DNA from: an uncultured Oscillospiraceae bacterium
GTDB lineage: Bacteria; Bacillota; Clostridia; Oscillospirales; Oscillospiraceae
Reading direction: 5' to 3'
Length of the DNA: 5,871 bases
Assembly: GCA_934573945.1 (NCBI GenBank)
Contig: CAKTMQ010000099.1
Coordinates: 1 to 5,871, forward strand
The position numbers were made by a program, and so were the translations under genes. The notes beneath the pieces are model-generated. The model saw nothing but the letters and a program-made list of their open reading frames with translations, ran no database searches and was not told the DNA's origin. How positions within the stretch are numbered: position 1 is the first letter of the stretch; each line of letters begins with the position of its first letter. Positions 1 through 5,572 of this stretch are shown piece by piece.

Positions 1-108
1 CAGACCTGTCATGTGTGCATCCACAGCGGCGCCAACGTGCTGGTGGCCGGCAGCGCCGTGTACAAGGCGCAGGATATTCCCGCCTGCATCCGGGAACTGC
101 GAGGTTGA
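1..108 (+). CDS. rpe: ribulose-phosphate 3-epimerase, C-terminal fragment
   Basis: This is the last 35 codons of a gene that begins upstream of the window, read in frame 1 and ending at TGA 106-108. The segment GANVLVAGSAVYKA followed by an IRELR helix matches the C-terminal end of the TIM-barrel ribulose-phosphate 3-epimerase family, where G-A-(D/N)-x-L-V-A-G-S-A forms the last phosphate-binding loop before the terminal helix. The enzyme interconverts ribulose 5-phosphate and xylulose 5-phosphate in the cytosolic pentose phosphate pathway. The stop lies 3 nt before recR, and the recR Shine-Dalgarno (GAGG, 101-104) sits inside this coding end, so the two are probably co-transcribed. The catalytic residues are outside the window. 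A related phosphate-binding TIM-barrel enzyme is possible, but the loop wording favours Rpe. Confidence 0.78.
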   Translation, partial: QTCHVCIHSGANVLVAGSAVYKAQDIPACIRELRG

Positions 109-111
109 ACC

Positions 112-711
112 ATGGAGTATTTTCCCGCACCTCTTGAGAGGCTGGTGGAGCAGTTCGCCCGTCTGCCGGGCATCGGCGGCAAGTCCGCCCAGCGGCTGGC
201 TTTTCATGTATTGAACCTGCCGCTGGACGAGGCGCAGGCCTTTGCCGACGCCATCGTGGACGCCAAGCGCAGCGTGACGCTGTGCCCCGTCTGCCGGAAC
301 CTGACCGCCGGCGGTCTGTGCCCTATCTGCGCCGATCCCCGGCGGGATGAGACGCTGATCTGCGTGGTGGCCGATCCCCGTGACGTACTGGCCATCGAGC
401 GTTCCCGGGAGTTCAACGGTCGCTATCATGTACTCCACGGCGTACTGTCCCCCATGAACCATGTGGGGCCGGACGACCTGCAGATCCGCTCCCTGCTGGA
501 TCGCGTAGCGCAGGGCGGCATCACCGAGGTCATCATGGCCACCAACCCCGACACCGAGGGCGAGGCCACGGCGCTGTACATCGCCCGGCTGCTGAAGCCC
601 TTCGGTGTCAAGGTGACACGGCTGGCCTACGGCATCCCCGTGGGCGGCCATCTGGAATTCGCCGACGACGCCACGCTGATGCGGGCACTGGAAGGGAGAC
701 GGGAGCTGTGA
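112..711 (+). CDS. recR: recombination mediator protein RecR
   Basis: The product is 199 aa, the usual RecR length. RecR acts with RecO (and RecF) to load RecA onto SSB-coated single-stranded DNA during gap repair. The family's domain order is complete: a helix-hairpin-helix at residues 18-30 (LPGIGGKSAQRLA), a four-cysteine zinc finger (C58, C61, C70, C73), a Toprim domain from about 81 to 175 with acidic residues E96 and D147 (in NPDTEGEAT), and the C-terminal GIPVGGHLEFADDATL segment. ATG 112 gives the canonical N-terminus and has GAGG seven bases upstream. It follows rpe by 3 nt, and its TGA overlaps the GTG start of apbE by 3 bases, which suggests translational coupling. In many bacteria recR follows dnaX and a ybaB-type gene; the rpe neighbour here differs. 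The assignment is secure. Confidence 0.98.
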   Translation: MEYFPAPLERLVEQFARLPGIGGKSAQRLAFHVLNLPLDEAQAFADAIVDAKRSVTLCPVCRNLTAGGLCPICADPRRDETLICVVADPRDVLAIERSREFNGRYHVLHGVLSPMNHVGPDDLQIRSLLDRVAQGGITEVIMATNPDTEGEATALYIARLLKPFGVKVTRLAYGIPVGGHLEFADDATLMRALEGRREL

Positions 712-1739
712 AAAAAGCCTTCTGCCTGCTGTTGACGGTACTGCTGACGCTGTCGCTGACCGGCTGCGGCGCTCCCAAAACCGAGACGCTGGATCTCTTC
801 GCCATGGACACCTATATGTCACTGGTGGCGGTGGGCGACGGCGGCTTCGACCTGCTGCAGCGCACCTCCCACGACATCAACGCACTGGAACAGAAGCTGA
901 GCCGCACATTGGAGAACAGCGATGTCAGCCGTCTCAACACCGACGGCAGCGCCCAGCTGGACGACGAAACGGCGCAGCTGCTGCGTGCAGCGCTCTCCTA
1001 CAGTGCCGAGACCGGCGGTGCCTTTGATGTGACCATCGCCCCGCTGGTGACACTTTGGGGCATCACCACCGACGCGCCCCGTGTACCCTCTCCGGAGGAG
1101 ATCACCGCTCTGCTGCCGCTGGTGGGCAGCGAACACGTCCATCTGGACGGCACCGCCGCTTCACTGGATACCGGATGCGCCGTCGATCTGGGCGGCATCG
1201 CCAAGGGCTACGCCTCCGACGCGGTGGCCGCGCTGTTCGCCGCCAGCCAGACATCCGGCGGCTTCGCCAGTCTGGGCGGCAACGTGTACGTCTACGGTGT
1301 CACTGCCGACGGACGGCCTTGGAATGTGGCCATTCAGGATCCCCGGAACACCGACGCCTTTGCCTGCACGCTCCATCTGTCGGATGCCTTCGTGGTGACC
1401 TCCGGCGGCTATCAGCGGTACTTCACCGCCCCGGACGGGACGGTATATCAGCATATCATCGATCCCGCCACCGGGTATCCCGCCCAGAGCGACCTTCTGA
1501 GCGTGTCCATCATCACCTACGGTGCCGGTGATGGACAGGGCACCCGCGCCGACGCCTACTCCACCGCCCTGTATGTGATGGGTGAGGCAGGCGCCGTGAA
1601 TTTCTGGCGGCAGCGAAGCGATTCCTTCGACATGGTGCTGGTGACGGCGGATGGCCGCGTGCTGTACACCGCCGGCCTGCAGAACTGCTTTGACGAGACG
1701 GAGGGAAGCGGCTATGACTACCAATGCCTGGCAGCCTGA
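708..1739 (+). CDS. apbE: FAD:protein FMN transferase (ApbE family lipoprotein)
   Basis: The 343-aa product belongs to the ApbE family, which transfers FMN from FAD to a Ser/Thr of extracytosolic target proteins such as FMN-binding-domain proteins and Rnf/Nqr subunits, in a Mg2+-dependent reaction. The N-terminus is a lipoprotein signal peptide with basic KK at 2-3, a hydrophobic core, and lipobox L17-T18-G19-C20, so the mature protein should be lipid-anchored on the outer face of the membrane. Family motifs are DLGGIAKGYASDAV at 160-173, SLGGNVYVYG at 188-197, TSGGYQRYF at 231-239, HIIDPATGYP at 249-258 and the metal-binding ADAYSTAL at 281-288. GTG 708 is chosen because only it yields the intact signal peptide, and GGGAG at 694-698 is correctly spaced. 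It overlaps recR at GTGA and the next gene by 26 nt. No flavinylation substrate is encoded in the window. Confidence 0.96.
   Translation: MKKAFCLLLTVLLTLSLTGCGAPKTETLDLFAMDTYMSLVAVGDGGFDLLQRTSHDINALEQKLSRTLENSDVSRLNTDGSAQLDDETAQLLRAALSYSAETGGAFDVTIAPLVTLWGITTDAPRVPSPEEITALLPLVGSEHVHLDGTAASLDTGCAVDLGGIAKGYASDAVAALFAASQTSGGFASLGGNVYVYGVTADGRPWNVAIQDPRNTDAFACTLHLSDAFVVTSGGYQRYFTAPDGTVYQHIIDPATGYPAQSDLLSVSIITYGAGDGQGTRADAYSTALYVMGEAGAVNFWRQRSDSFDMVLVTADGRVLYTAGLQNCFDETEGSGYDYQCLAA
1701..1708 (+). promoter_or_regulatory. ribosome binding site deciding the start of the NusG_II gene
   Basis: The purine run GAGGGAAG inside the 3' end of apbE lies 5 bases from its last G (7 from the GAGGGA core) upstream of ATG 1714. 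It favours ATG 1714 over the in-frame ATG 1651, which would add 21 residues with no membrane-protein character and deepen the overlap with apbE. Confidence 0.7.
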
Positions 1740-2139
1740 GCTGAAATTCAACCGCTATGACGCCTTCGTGGCAGTCATCGTGGCGCTGCTGGCCATCGCC
1801 GCGGCGCTGTGCTTCTATCTGCCCAAGACCCAAAGCGGTGCCGTGACCGTTGTGATCGCCGTGGGCGGTCAGGAGCAGGAGCGGATCCCCCTCTCCCGAT
1901 TTCCGGACGAGGCAAAAACGATCACCCACAATGGCTATATGCTGACCCTCTCCCCTGCCGTCTCGGCCAGCGGGCAGTCCGGCGTCTGCATATCCCACAG
2001 CGACTGCCCCACCCAGGACTGCGTCCACACCGGCGTTATCACGCGGGCGGGACAATCCATCGTATGCCTGCCGGCGCAGGTGGTCATCCATCTGGAAGGC
2101 AGTCCGGACAGCGGTACGCCGGACGTGATCGTGGGGTGA
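1714..2139 (+). CDS. NusG domain II-containing membrane-anchored protein
   Basis: This is a 141-aa protein with a short cytoplasmic N-terminus, one hydrophobic helix at about 16-36, and an extracytosolic domain. Its signature is four cysteines, C92, C98, C103 and C118, in the frame CxxxxxCPTQDCVxTG...GQSIVCLPxxVVI. This is characteristic of the stand-alone NusG domain II family, which is unrelated in role to transcription factor NusG despite the fold name. The molecular function is not established. In Firmicutes such genes commonly sit beside apbE and a Gx-transporter/HepI-like gene, and I recall the homologue in extracellular electron-transfer loci being called EetA. The paired cysteines outside the membrane suggest a disulfide or redox role (inference). 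It overlaps apbE by 26 nt in another frame and ends 5 nt before the next gene, consistent with coupled expression. Confidence 0.9.
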   Translation: MTTNAWQPELKFNRYDAFVAVIVALLAIAAALCFYLPKTQSGAVTVVIAVGGQEQERIPLSRFPDEAKTITHNGYMLTLSPAVSASGQSGVCISHSDCPTQDCVHTGVITRAGQSIVCLPAQVVIHLEGSPDSGTPDVIVG

Positions 2140-2144
2140 CGGAT

Positions 2145-2657
2145 ATGAAATGGACAACCAAGCAGCTGGCGCTGTGCGCCGTGCTGGCGGCACTGGCGCT
2201 GGGACTGAGCACGCTGGAGAGCCTGTTCCCCATCTCCCTGCTGATCCCCCTGCCGGGGGTCAAGCTGGGTCTGGCCAATATTGTAACAGTGTTCGCCCTG
2301 TACGAGCTGGGCGCCCTGCCGGCGCTGGCGATCCTGATCACGCGGTGCGTGCTGGGCGGCCTGTTCGCCGGCAACGTATCCGCCATGCTGTTCTCTCTGC
2401 TGGGAGGACTGCTGGCCATGGCGGTGATGATCGCCCTGCAGCACTGCCGCCGCCTGAGCATCTACGGCGTCTCCATCGGCGGCGCCGCCGCCCACAACAT
2501 CGGCCAGATGGCGGCGGCGGTGATCACGCTGGGCAGCACCATGGTATTGGGGTATCTGCCCTTTCTGCTGGCGGTGTCGCTGTTCACCGGCGTACTGACC
2601 GGCTTTCTGGCGTCACTGCTGTTCGCCGCTATATCCCATGTAAAACTCTCACATTGA
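2145..2657 (+). CDS. Gx transporter family protein (heptaprenyl diphosphate synthase component I-like)
   Basis: The 170-aa protein is almost wholly hydrophobic, with about five to six membrane segments at roughly 8-24, 28-36, 41-58, 60-98 (two), 108-130 and 134-163. Family landmarks are PGVKLGLANIVTVFALY at 37-53, FSLLGGLLA at 83-91 and SIGGAAAHNIGQMAAA at 110-125. The family was first annotated as heptaprenyl diphosphate synthase component I, but the sequence looks like a small integral membrane S-component-like transporter and shows no prenyltransferase DDxxD motif. The substrate is unknown; a flavin or quinone-related role is inferred from its neighbours. ATG 2145 is chosen because GGGGTGA (2133-2139), overlapping the previous stop, is a well-placed Shine-Dalgarno; the open frame upstream in this phase is only a shadow of the preceding gene. 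It ends 12 nt before the AAA+ gene. Confidence 0.9.
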   Translation: MKWTTKQLALCAVLAALALGLSTLESLFPISLLIPLPGVKLGLANIVTVFALYELGALPALAILITRCVLGGLFAGNVSAMLFSLLGGLLAMAVMIALQHCRRLSIYGVSIGGAAAHNIGQMAAAVITLGSTMVLGYLPFLLAVSLFTGVLTGFLASLLFAAISHVKLSH

Positions 2658-2669
2658 GGAGGACGCATA

Positions 2670-3716
2670 ATGGATCAGAAGGATAAGATCATCTTACAGC
2701 AGCTGGATGTGATCCGCTCCATGACGGAAAGCAGCATGAAGCGGATGAACAGCGATTTCTGGGGCGCGCCGGAAGCGCCCCGTTCTCCCGCCGTACCTCA
2801 AGCGTCTCAGGCACCGGACGCTGGGAGCAAAAAGGCCGCCGCCTCCACGGGAGAGAAGGACGCCGCGCCTCAGGAGGAGCTGCCGCCGCCGGAAAAGCTG
2901 GAGGATCTGCTGGCAGAGCTGGACAGCTACATCGGCCTCGACGTGGTAAAGGAAGAGGTGCGCAGTCTTATCAACATGGTGCAGGTCTACAAGCTGCGCC
3001 GGGAGCACGACCTGCCCACCACCGATATGTCGCTGCACATGGTGTTTACCGGCAACCCCGGCACCGGCAAGACCATGATGGCGCGCATGATGGCGCGCAT
3101 CTACCGCAGTCTGGGCATTCTCAGCAAGGGACAGCTGGTGGAGGTGGATCGCAGCGGTCTGGTGGCCGGCTATGTGGGACAGACGGCGCTTAAAACCCAG
3201 AAGGTCATTGAAAAGGCCATGGGCGGCGTGCTGTTCATCGATGAGGCCTACGCTCTCAACGGTAAGTCGGAAAACGACTTCGGCCAGGAGGCCATCGACA
3301 CCGTACTCAAGGCCATGGAGGATCACCGGGACGACCTGGTGGTGATCGTTGCGGGCTACACCGACCTGATGGAGAAATTTATCCACTCCAATCCCGGCCT
3401 GGAGAGCCGCTTCAACCGCTTCCTCCTCTTCCCGGACTACTCCGTGGATGAGATGATGGCCATTTTCCGGATGCGCTGCGGCAAGGGCTATGTGCTGACG
3501 CCGGAGGCGGAGCCGCTGGTGCGGGATTATATCGCCGAGGAGAGCGCCGCCGGAGACAGCTTCGGCAACGCCCGCGGCGTACGGAACATCTTTGAGCATA
3601 TCCTGGTGGCGCAGAACAACCGTCTGGCCAAAATGGAAAACATCACCCGGGACGATCTGATGCAGCTCACCGCCGACGACGTGCTCCACGCCCGGGGCAA
3701 GTTGGACGAGGTGTAA
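2670..3716 (+). CDS. AAA+ ATPase, SpoVK/CbbX type
   Basis: The 348-aa product contains one AAA+ module: Walker A GNPGTGKT at 128-135, a pore-loop-like GYVGQT at 167-172, Walker B VLFIDEA at 187-193, sensor 1 near VIVAGY 225-230, the arginine-finger segment ESRFNR at 245-250, and a sensor 2 region NARGVRN at 300-306. These phrases are typical of the CbbX/SpoVK family, hexameric ATPases that remodel protein partners (CbbX reactivates Rubisco; SpoVK is a sporulation protein). Residues 1-30 are a short helical, Met-rich N-terminus. Residues 33-75 are a Pro/Ala/Ser/Lys-rich low-complexity linker, after which the conserved LDSYIGLDVVKEEV begins at about 84. The protein has no signal peptide and should be cytosolic. 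ATG 2670 has a strong GAGGAGG at 2656-2662. The partner cannot be read from this window, and no Rubisco gene is present. It is the last gene before the terminator. Confidence 0.92.
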   Translation: MDQKDKIILQQLDVIRSMTESSMKRMNSDFWGAPEAPRSPAVPQASQAPDAGSKKAAASTGEKDAAPQEELPPPEKLEDLLAELDSYIGLDVVKEEVRSLINMVQVYKLRREHDLPTTDMSLHMVFTGNPGTGKTMMARMMARIYRSLGILSKGQLVEVDRSGLVAGYVGQTALKTQKVIEKAMGGVLFIDEAYALNGKSENDFGQEAIDTVLKAMEDHRDDLVVIVAGYTDLMEKFIHSNPGLESRFNRFLLFPDYSVDEMMAIFRMRCGKGYVLTPEAEPLVRDYIAEESAAGDSFGNARGVRNIFEHILVAQNNRLAKMENITRDDLMQLTADDVLHARGKLDEV

Positions 3717-3750
3717 ACACCTGTTGCCGCATCCCTTGATCTCAATATAA

Positions 3751-3793
3751 AAATAACGCATCCCCCGGACTGAGACCGGGGGATGCGTTATTT
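3751..3793. terminator. bidirectional rho-independent terminator
   Basis: A perfect 18-bp inverted repeat (arms 3751-3768 and 3776-3793) encloses the 7-nt loop ACTGAGA. The inner stem is GC-rich (CGCATCCCCCGG) and the outer stem is A/T-rich, so transcripts on both strands end the stem in a U-rich stretch. The minus-strand read is the better one (TTATTTTTATA after the GC stem); the plus-strand read gives TTATTTCAT. It lies 34 nt after the AAA+ stop and 10 nt after the MBL stop, and so separates two convergent units. Confidence 0.95.
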
Positions 3794-3803
3794 CATGATA
3801 CGC

Positions 3804-4697
3804 TCAGCTGTGATAATACGTCTTGGCGCAGTACTCCCGCCGCACCGTCACCCGTTCCTCATCGGTGAGCCAGTCCACAAAATTGGTAAAATTCCGCTCG
3901 ATAATGGAGAATTTCAGTTCGTTTTTGGTGCGGATCTCCTCCCGGCGGCAAAACGTTCCCAGCCACTGGTCGAAAGTCATCCCGTCCGTCAGGTCTGCCA
4001 GCAATTCCTCCGCCTTGCGGTAGAGGAATGCCTCGTTGCTGTCGATCAGCGGGACAATATCCGTCACCACCGCCTTGTGCGCCACAATATAGGCGTCAAA
4101 GCTCGTCCGCCGCAGAGACTCCTTGCTCTGGAGATCCCGGGCGATAAACATGGAGGTGGGCAGCTTGGCGCCGTCGATCTGCTGCTGATCGATCAGGCAG
4201 TCCCCCACATAGGCCACATTGTCCGGCGTCACCACGCCGATATGGCCTGCGCTGTGACCGGGCAGCTGCAAAATACCAAAATGGGCTCCGCAGAAGTCCA
4301 GCCGGTCGTCCTCCGGGCCGACGATCACATCGGCGGTGAAGCACTCCTCCAGAAACAGTTCCCGGCTCTTGCCGTAGGTCAGCGCCACGTAGTTGGCGCG
4401 GTAGGCGTCCGGATTGACGGAGATGCCCGCCTCGATGAGATGCGCCGCCGCCTGTGCCCCGTAACGCTGCTGCAAATACCGCACGTTGCCGCTGTGGTCA
4501 AAGTGGGCATGGCTGCAGATCACGCCCCGCAGACGCAGACCGCTGCCATCCAGCAGCGCCGTCAGCCCCGCCCGATCCAGTTTGGCATAGCCTGTGTCGA
4601 TGAGCACAATATCCCTGTCCGTGACAAAGCAGACGCCCAGCAGCGCCGTAGATGCCTCCGCCACCCAGGTACGCCCCTTCACACACCGCAATTCCAT
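3804..4697 (-). CDS. MBL-fold metallohydrolase
   Basis: The 297-aa protein has a complete metallo-beta-lactamase-fold dinuclear metal site: SHAHFDH at 62-68 (H63, H65, D67, H68), H148 in PGHSAGH, D166 in VGD, and H207 in VAHK. The early LIDTGY at 32-37 is also typical. The substrate cannot be deduced, as the superfamily includes glyoxalase II, thioesterases, lactonases, nucleases and flavodiiron proteins. There is no C-terminal flavodoxin or RNase beta-CASP domain; instead about 80 residues after H207 form a mainly helical, charged tail (about 220-297). No signal peptide is seen, so it is probably cytosolic. ATG at 4697 is chosen over the in-frame ATG at 4790 because the promoter and ribosome site lie between them. 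It is a single-gene unit, convergent with the AAA+ operon and divergent from pyrH. Confidence 0.92.
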   Translation of the reverse strand: MELRCVKGRTWVAEASTALLGVCFVTDRDIVLIDTGYAKLDRAGLTALLDGSGLRLRGVICSHAHFDHSGNVRYLQQRYGAQAAAHLIEAGISVNPDAYRANYVALTYGKSRELFLEECFTADVIVGPEDDRLDFCGAHFGILQLPGHSAGHIGVVTPDNVAYVGDCLIDQQQIDGAKLPTSMFIARDLQSKESLRRTSFDAYIVAHKAVVTDIVPLIDSNEAFLYRKAEELLADLTDGMTFDQWLGTFCRREEIRTKNELKFSIIERNFTNFVDWLTDEERVTVRREYCAKTYYHS

Positions 4698-4704
4698 GGT
4701 ATCG

Positions 4705-4716
4705 CCCCCCCTTTTT
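4705..4716 (-). promoter_or_regulatory. ribosome binding site of the MBL gene, with a G7 tract
   Basis: On the minus strand this reads A5 followed by G7, then CGATACC and the ATG at 4697. The AAGGGGG part can pair with the 16S 3' end and its spacing fits the start. The seven-G homopolymer is unusual for a ribosome site and makes the exact pairing register ambiguous. Confidence 0.65.
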
Positions 4717-4722
4717 GGTGAC

Positions 4723-4751
4723 AGTATACCAGCTTTTCTCCCGCCGGACAA
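4723..4751 (-). promoter_or_regulatory. promoter of the MBL gene (sigma-A type, extended -10)
   Basis: Read on the minus strand, -35 TTGTCC (4746-4751) and -10 TATACT (4723-4728) are separated by exactly 17 bp. A TG one base before the -10 gives an extended -10 element. The -10 matches five of six consensus bases and the -35 four of six. AT-rich sequence lies just upstream of the -35. Transcription would start near 4716, leaving a very short leader before ATG 4697. Confidence 0.75.
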
Positions 4752-4783
4752 TAAAAGAATCTGCAAAATTTTGATTTTCCCTC

Positions 4784-4812
4784 TATGCAAACCGGAAGAA
4801 ATAAGGTAAAAT
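4784..4812 (+). promoter_or_regulatory. possible promoter of pyrH-frr
   Basis: TAAAAT at 4807-4812 matches five of six -10 bases. TATGCA at 4784-4789, 17 bp upstream, is a weak -35 (three of six). A start near 4819 would place the transcript just before the pyrH ribosome site. pyrH is divergent from its left neighbour, so some promoter must lie in this gap, but this particular one is only a candidate. Confidence 0.45.
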
Positions 4813-4833
4813 AGCAGGGAATGTAAGAATGAT

Positions 4834-4842
4834 AAAGGGGAG
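4834..4842 (+). promoter_or_regulatory. ribosome binding site deciding the pyrH start
   Basis: AAAGGGGAG ends 7 bases before ATG 4850, the optimal spacing. It is only 1 base from ATG 4844 and lies downstream of ATG 4829, so it selects 4850 among the three in-frame ATGs. Confidence 0.75.
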
Positions 4843-4849
4843 TATGTGC

Positions 4850-5569
4850 ATGGACGAACCGAGATACAAACGGGTGCTGCTGAAGATCAGCGGCGAGGCG
4901 CTGGCCGGTGACAAGCACTTTGGCCTGGACTTCAAGGTGATGGGCCAGGTGGCCGACGTCATCAAGGAGTGCGCCGCCATGGGCGTGGAGATCGGCGTGG
5001 TCATCGGCGGCGGCAACTTCTGGCGCGGCGTCAAAAACGGCGAGGGCTATATCGAGCGCTCCCGTGCCGACCACATGGGTATGCTGGCCACTACCATGAA
5101 CTGCATGGCCATGGCCGACGTGCTGGAGCAGAAGGGCGTGGACGTGCGGGTGCAGACAGCGCTGGAGATCCGCGCTGTGGCCGAACCGTACATCCGCGCC
5201 AGAGCCATCCGGCATCTGGAAAAGGGACGAGTGGTCATCTTCGGCTGCGGCACCGGCAATCCCTATTTCTCCACCGACACCGCCGCCGTGCTCCGCGCCG
5301 CGGAGATCGGCGCCGACATCATCCTGCTGGCCAAGAACATCGACGGTGTATACGACAGCGATCCCGCCGTCAACGCCAACGCGGTGAAGTTCGACGCCAT
5401 CACCTACGATGAAGTCCTCAAGCGGCATCTGGCCGTGATGGACTCCACCGCCACCAGTATGTCGATGGACAACCACATCCCTGTGCTGGTATTTGCCCTG
5501 AAGGATCCCTATAACATCGTCCGCGCCATTCGCGGTGAAAAAATCGGAACAATCGTCAAGGAGGACTGA
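4850..5569 (+). CDS. pyrH: UMP kinase (uridylate kinase)
   Basis: PyrH phosphorylates UMP to UDP with ATP in pyrimidine nucleotide synthesis and acts as a cytosolic hexamer of the amino-acid kinase fold, typically regulated by GTP and UTP. With ATG 4850 the product is 239 aa, the normal bacterial length, and begins [18 protein letters not shown], close to other Firmicutes PyrH N-termini. Visible motifs are KISGE at 12-16, the glycine-rich [10 protein letters not shown] at 51-60, ADHMGMLAT at 73-81, [17 protein letters not shown] at 134-150, [10 protein letters not shown] at 163-172, and [12 protein letters not shown] at 197-208. It has its own upstream region and heads the pyrH-frr pair; the perfect AAGGAGG for frr (5558-5564) lies in its last codons. 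rpsB and tsf, which often precede pyrH, are not adjacent here. The assignment is secure; only the start was in doubt. Confidence 0.97.
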   Translation: MDEPRYKRVLLKISGEALAGDKHFGLDFKVMGQVADVIKECAAMGVEIGVVIGGGNFWRGVKNGEGYIERSRADHMGMLATTMNCMAMADVLEQKGVDVRVQTALEIRAVAEPYIRARAIRHLEKGRVVIFGCGTGNPYFSTDTAAVLRAAEIGADIILLAKNIDGVYDSDPAVNANAVKFDAITYDEVLKRHLAVMDSTATSMSMDNHIPVLVFALKDPYNIVRAIRGEKIGTIVKED

Positions 5570-5572
5570 GCA

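Noticed and set aside
1513..2193. 226-codon minus-strand open frame across apbE, the NusG_II gene and the Gx gene
   Set aside because: It spans three well-supported plus-strand genes and is Arg/Pro-rich with no recognisable domain.
3728..3735. CGCATCCC repeated from the terminator left arm (3757-3764), as a possible alternative pairing partner
   Set aside because: Eight bases is short, and any alternative stem would be far weaker than the perfect 18-bp hairpin; this is probably chance.
2694..3761. 355-codon minus-strand open frame antisense to the AAA+ gene
   Set aside because: The plus strand encodes an AAA+ ATPase with every motif in place. The antisense frame is a His/Gln/Gly-rich translation that starts inside the terminator stem and has no ribosome site; it arises from the GC-rich codon pattern.
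3717..3803. Possible small RNA or tRNA in the gap after the AAA+ gene
   Set aside because: Apart from the terminator hairpin there is no promoter, cloverleaf or other structure in these 87 bases.
3783..4721. 312-codon plus-strand open frame antisense to the MBL gene
   Set aside because: It begins within the terminator hairpin, has no Shine-Dalgarno, and its translation resembles no family, whereas the minus strand carries a complete MBL metal site.
4698..4790. N-terminal extension of the MBL protein from ATG 4790
   Set aside because: The extension would cover the extended -10 promoter and ribosome site, its residues are not like an MBL N-terminus, and ATG 4697 is well supported.
4829..4849. 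Earlier pyrH starts at ATG 4829 or 4844
   Set aside because: ATG 4850 has the right spacing to AAAGGGGAG and gives the normal PyrH length and N-terminus. AGGGA at 4816-4820 could serve ATG 4829, but the family match argues against it.
4679..5476. 265-codon minus-strand open frame antisense to pyrH
   Set aside because: It is the His/Asp/Gly-rich shadow of pyrH and would run through the divergent promoter region into the MBL gene.
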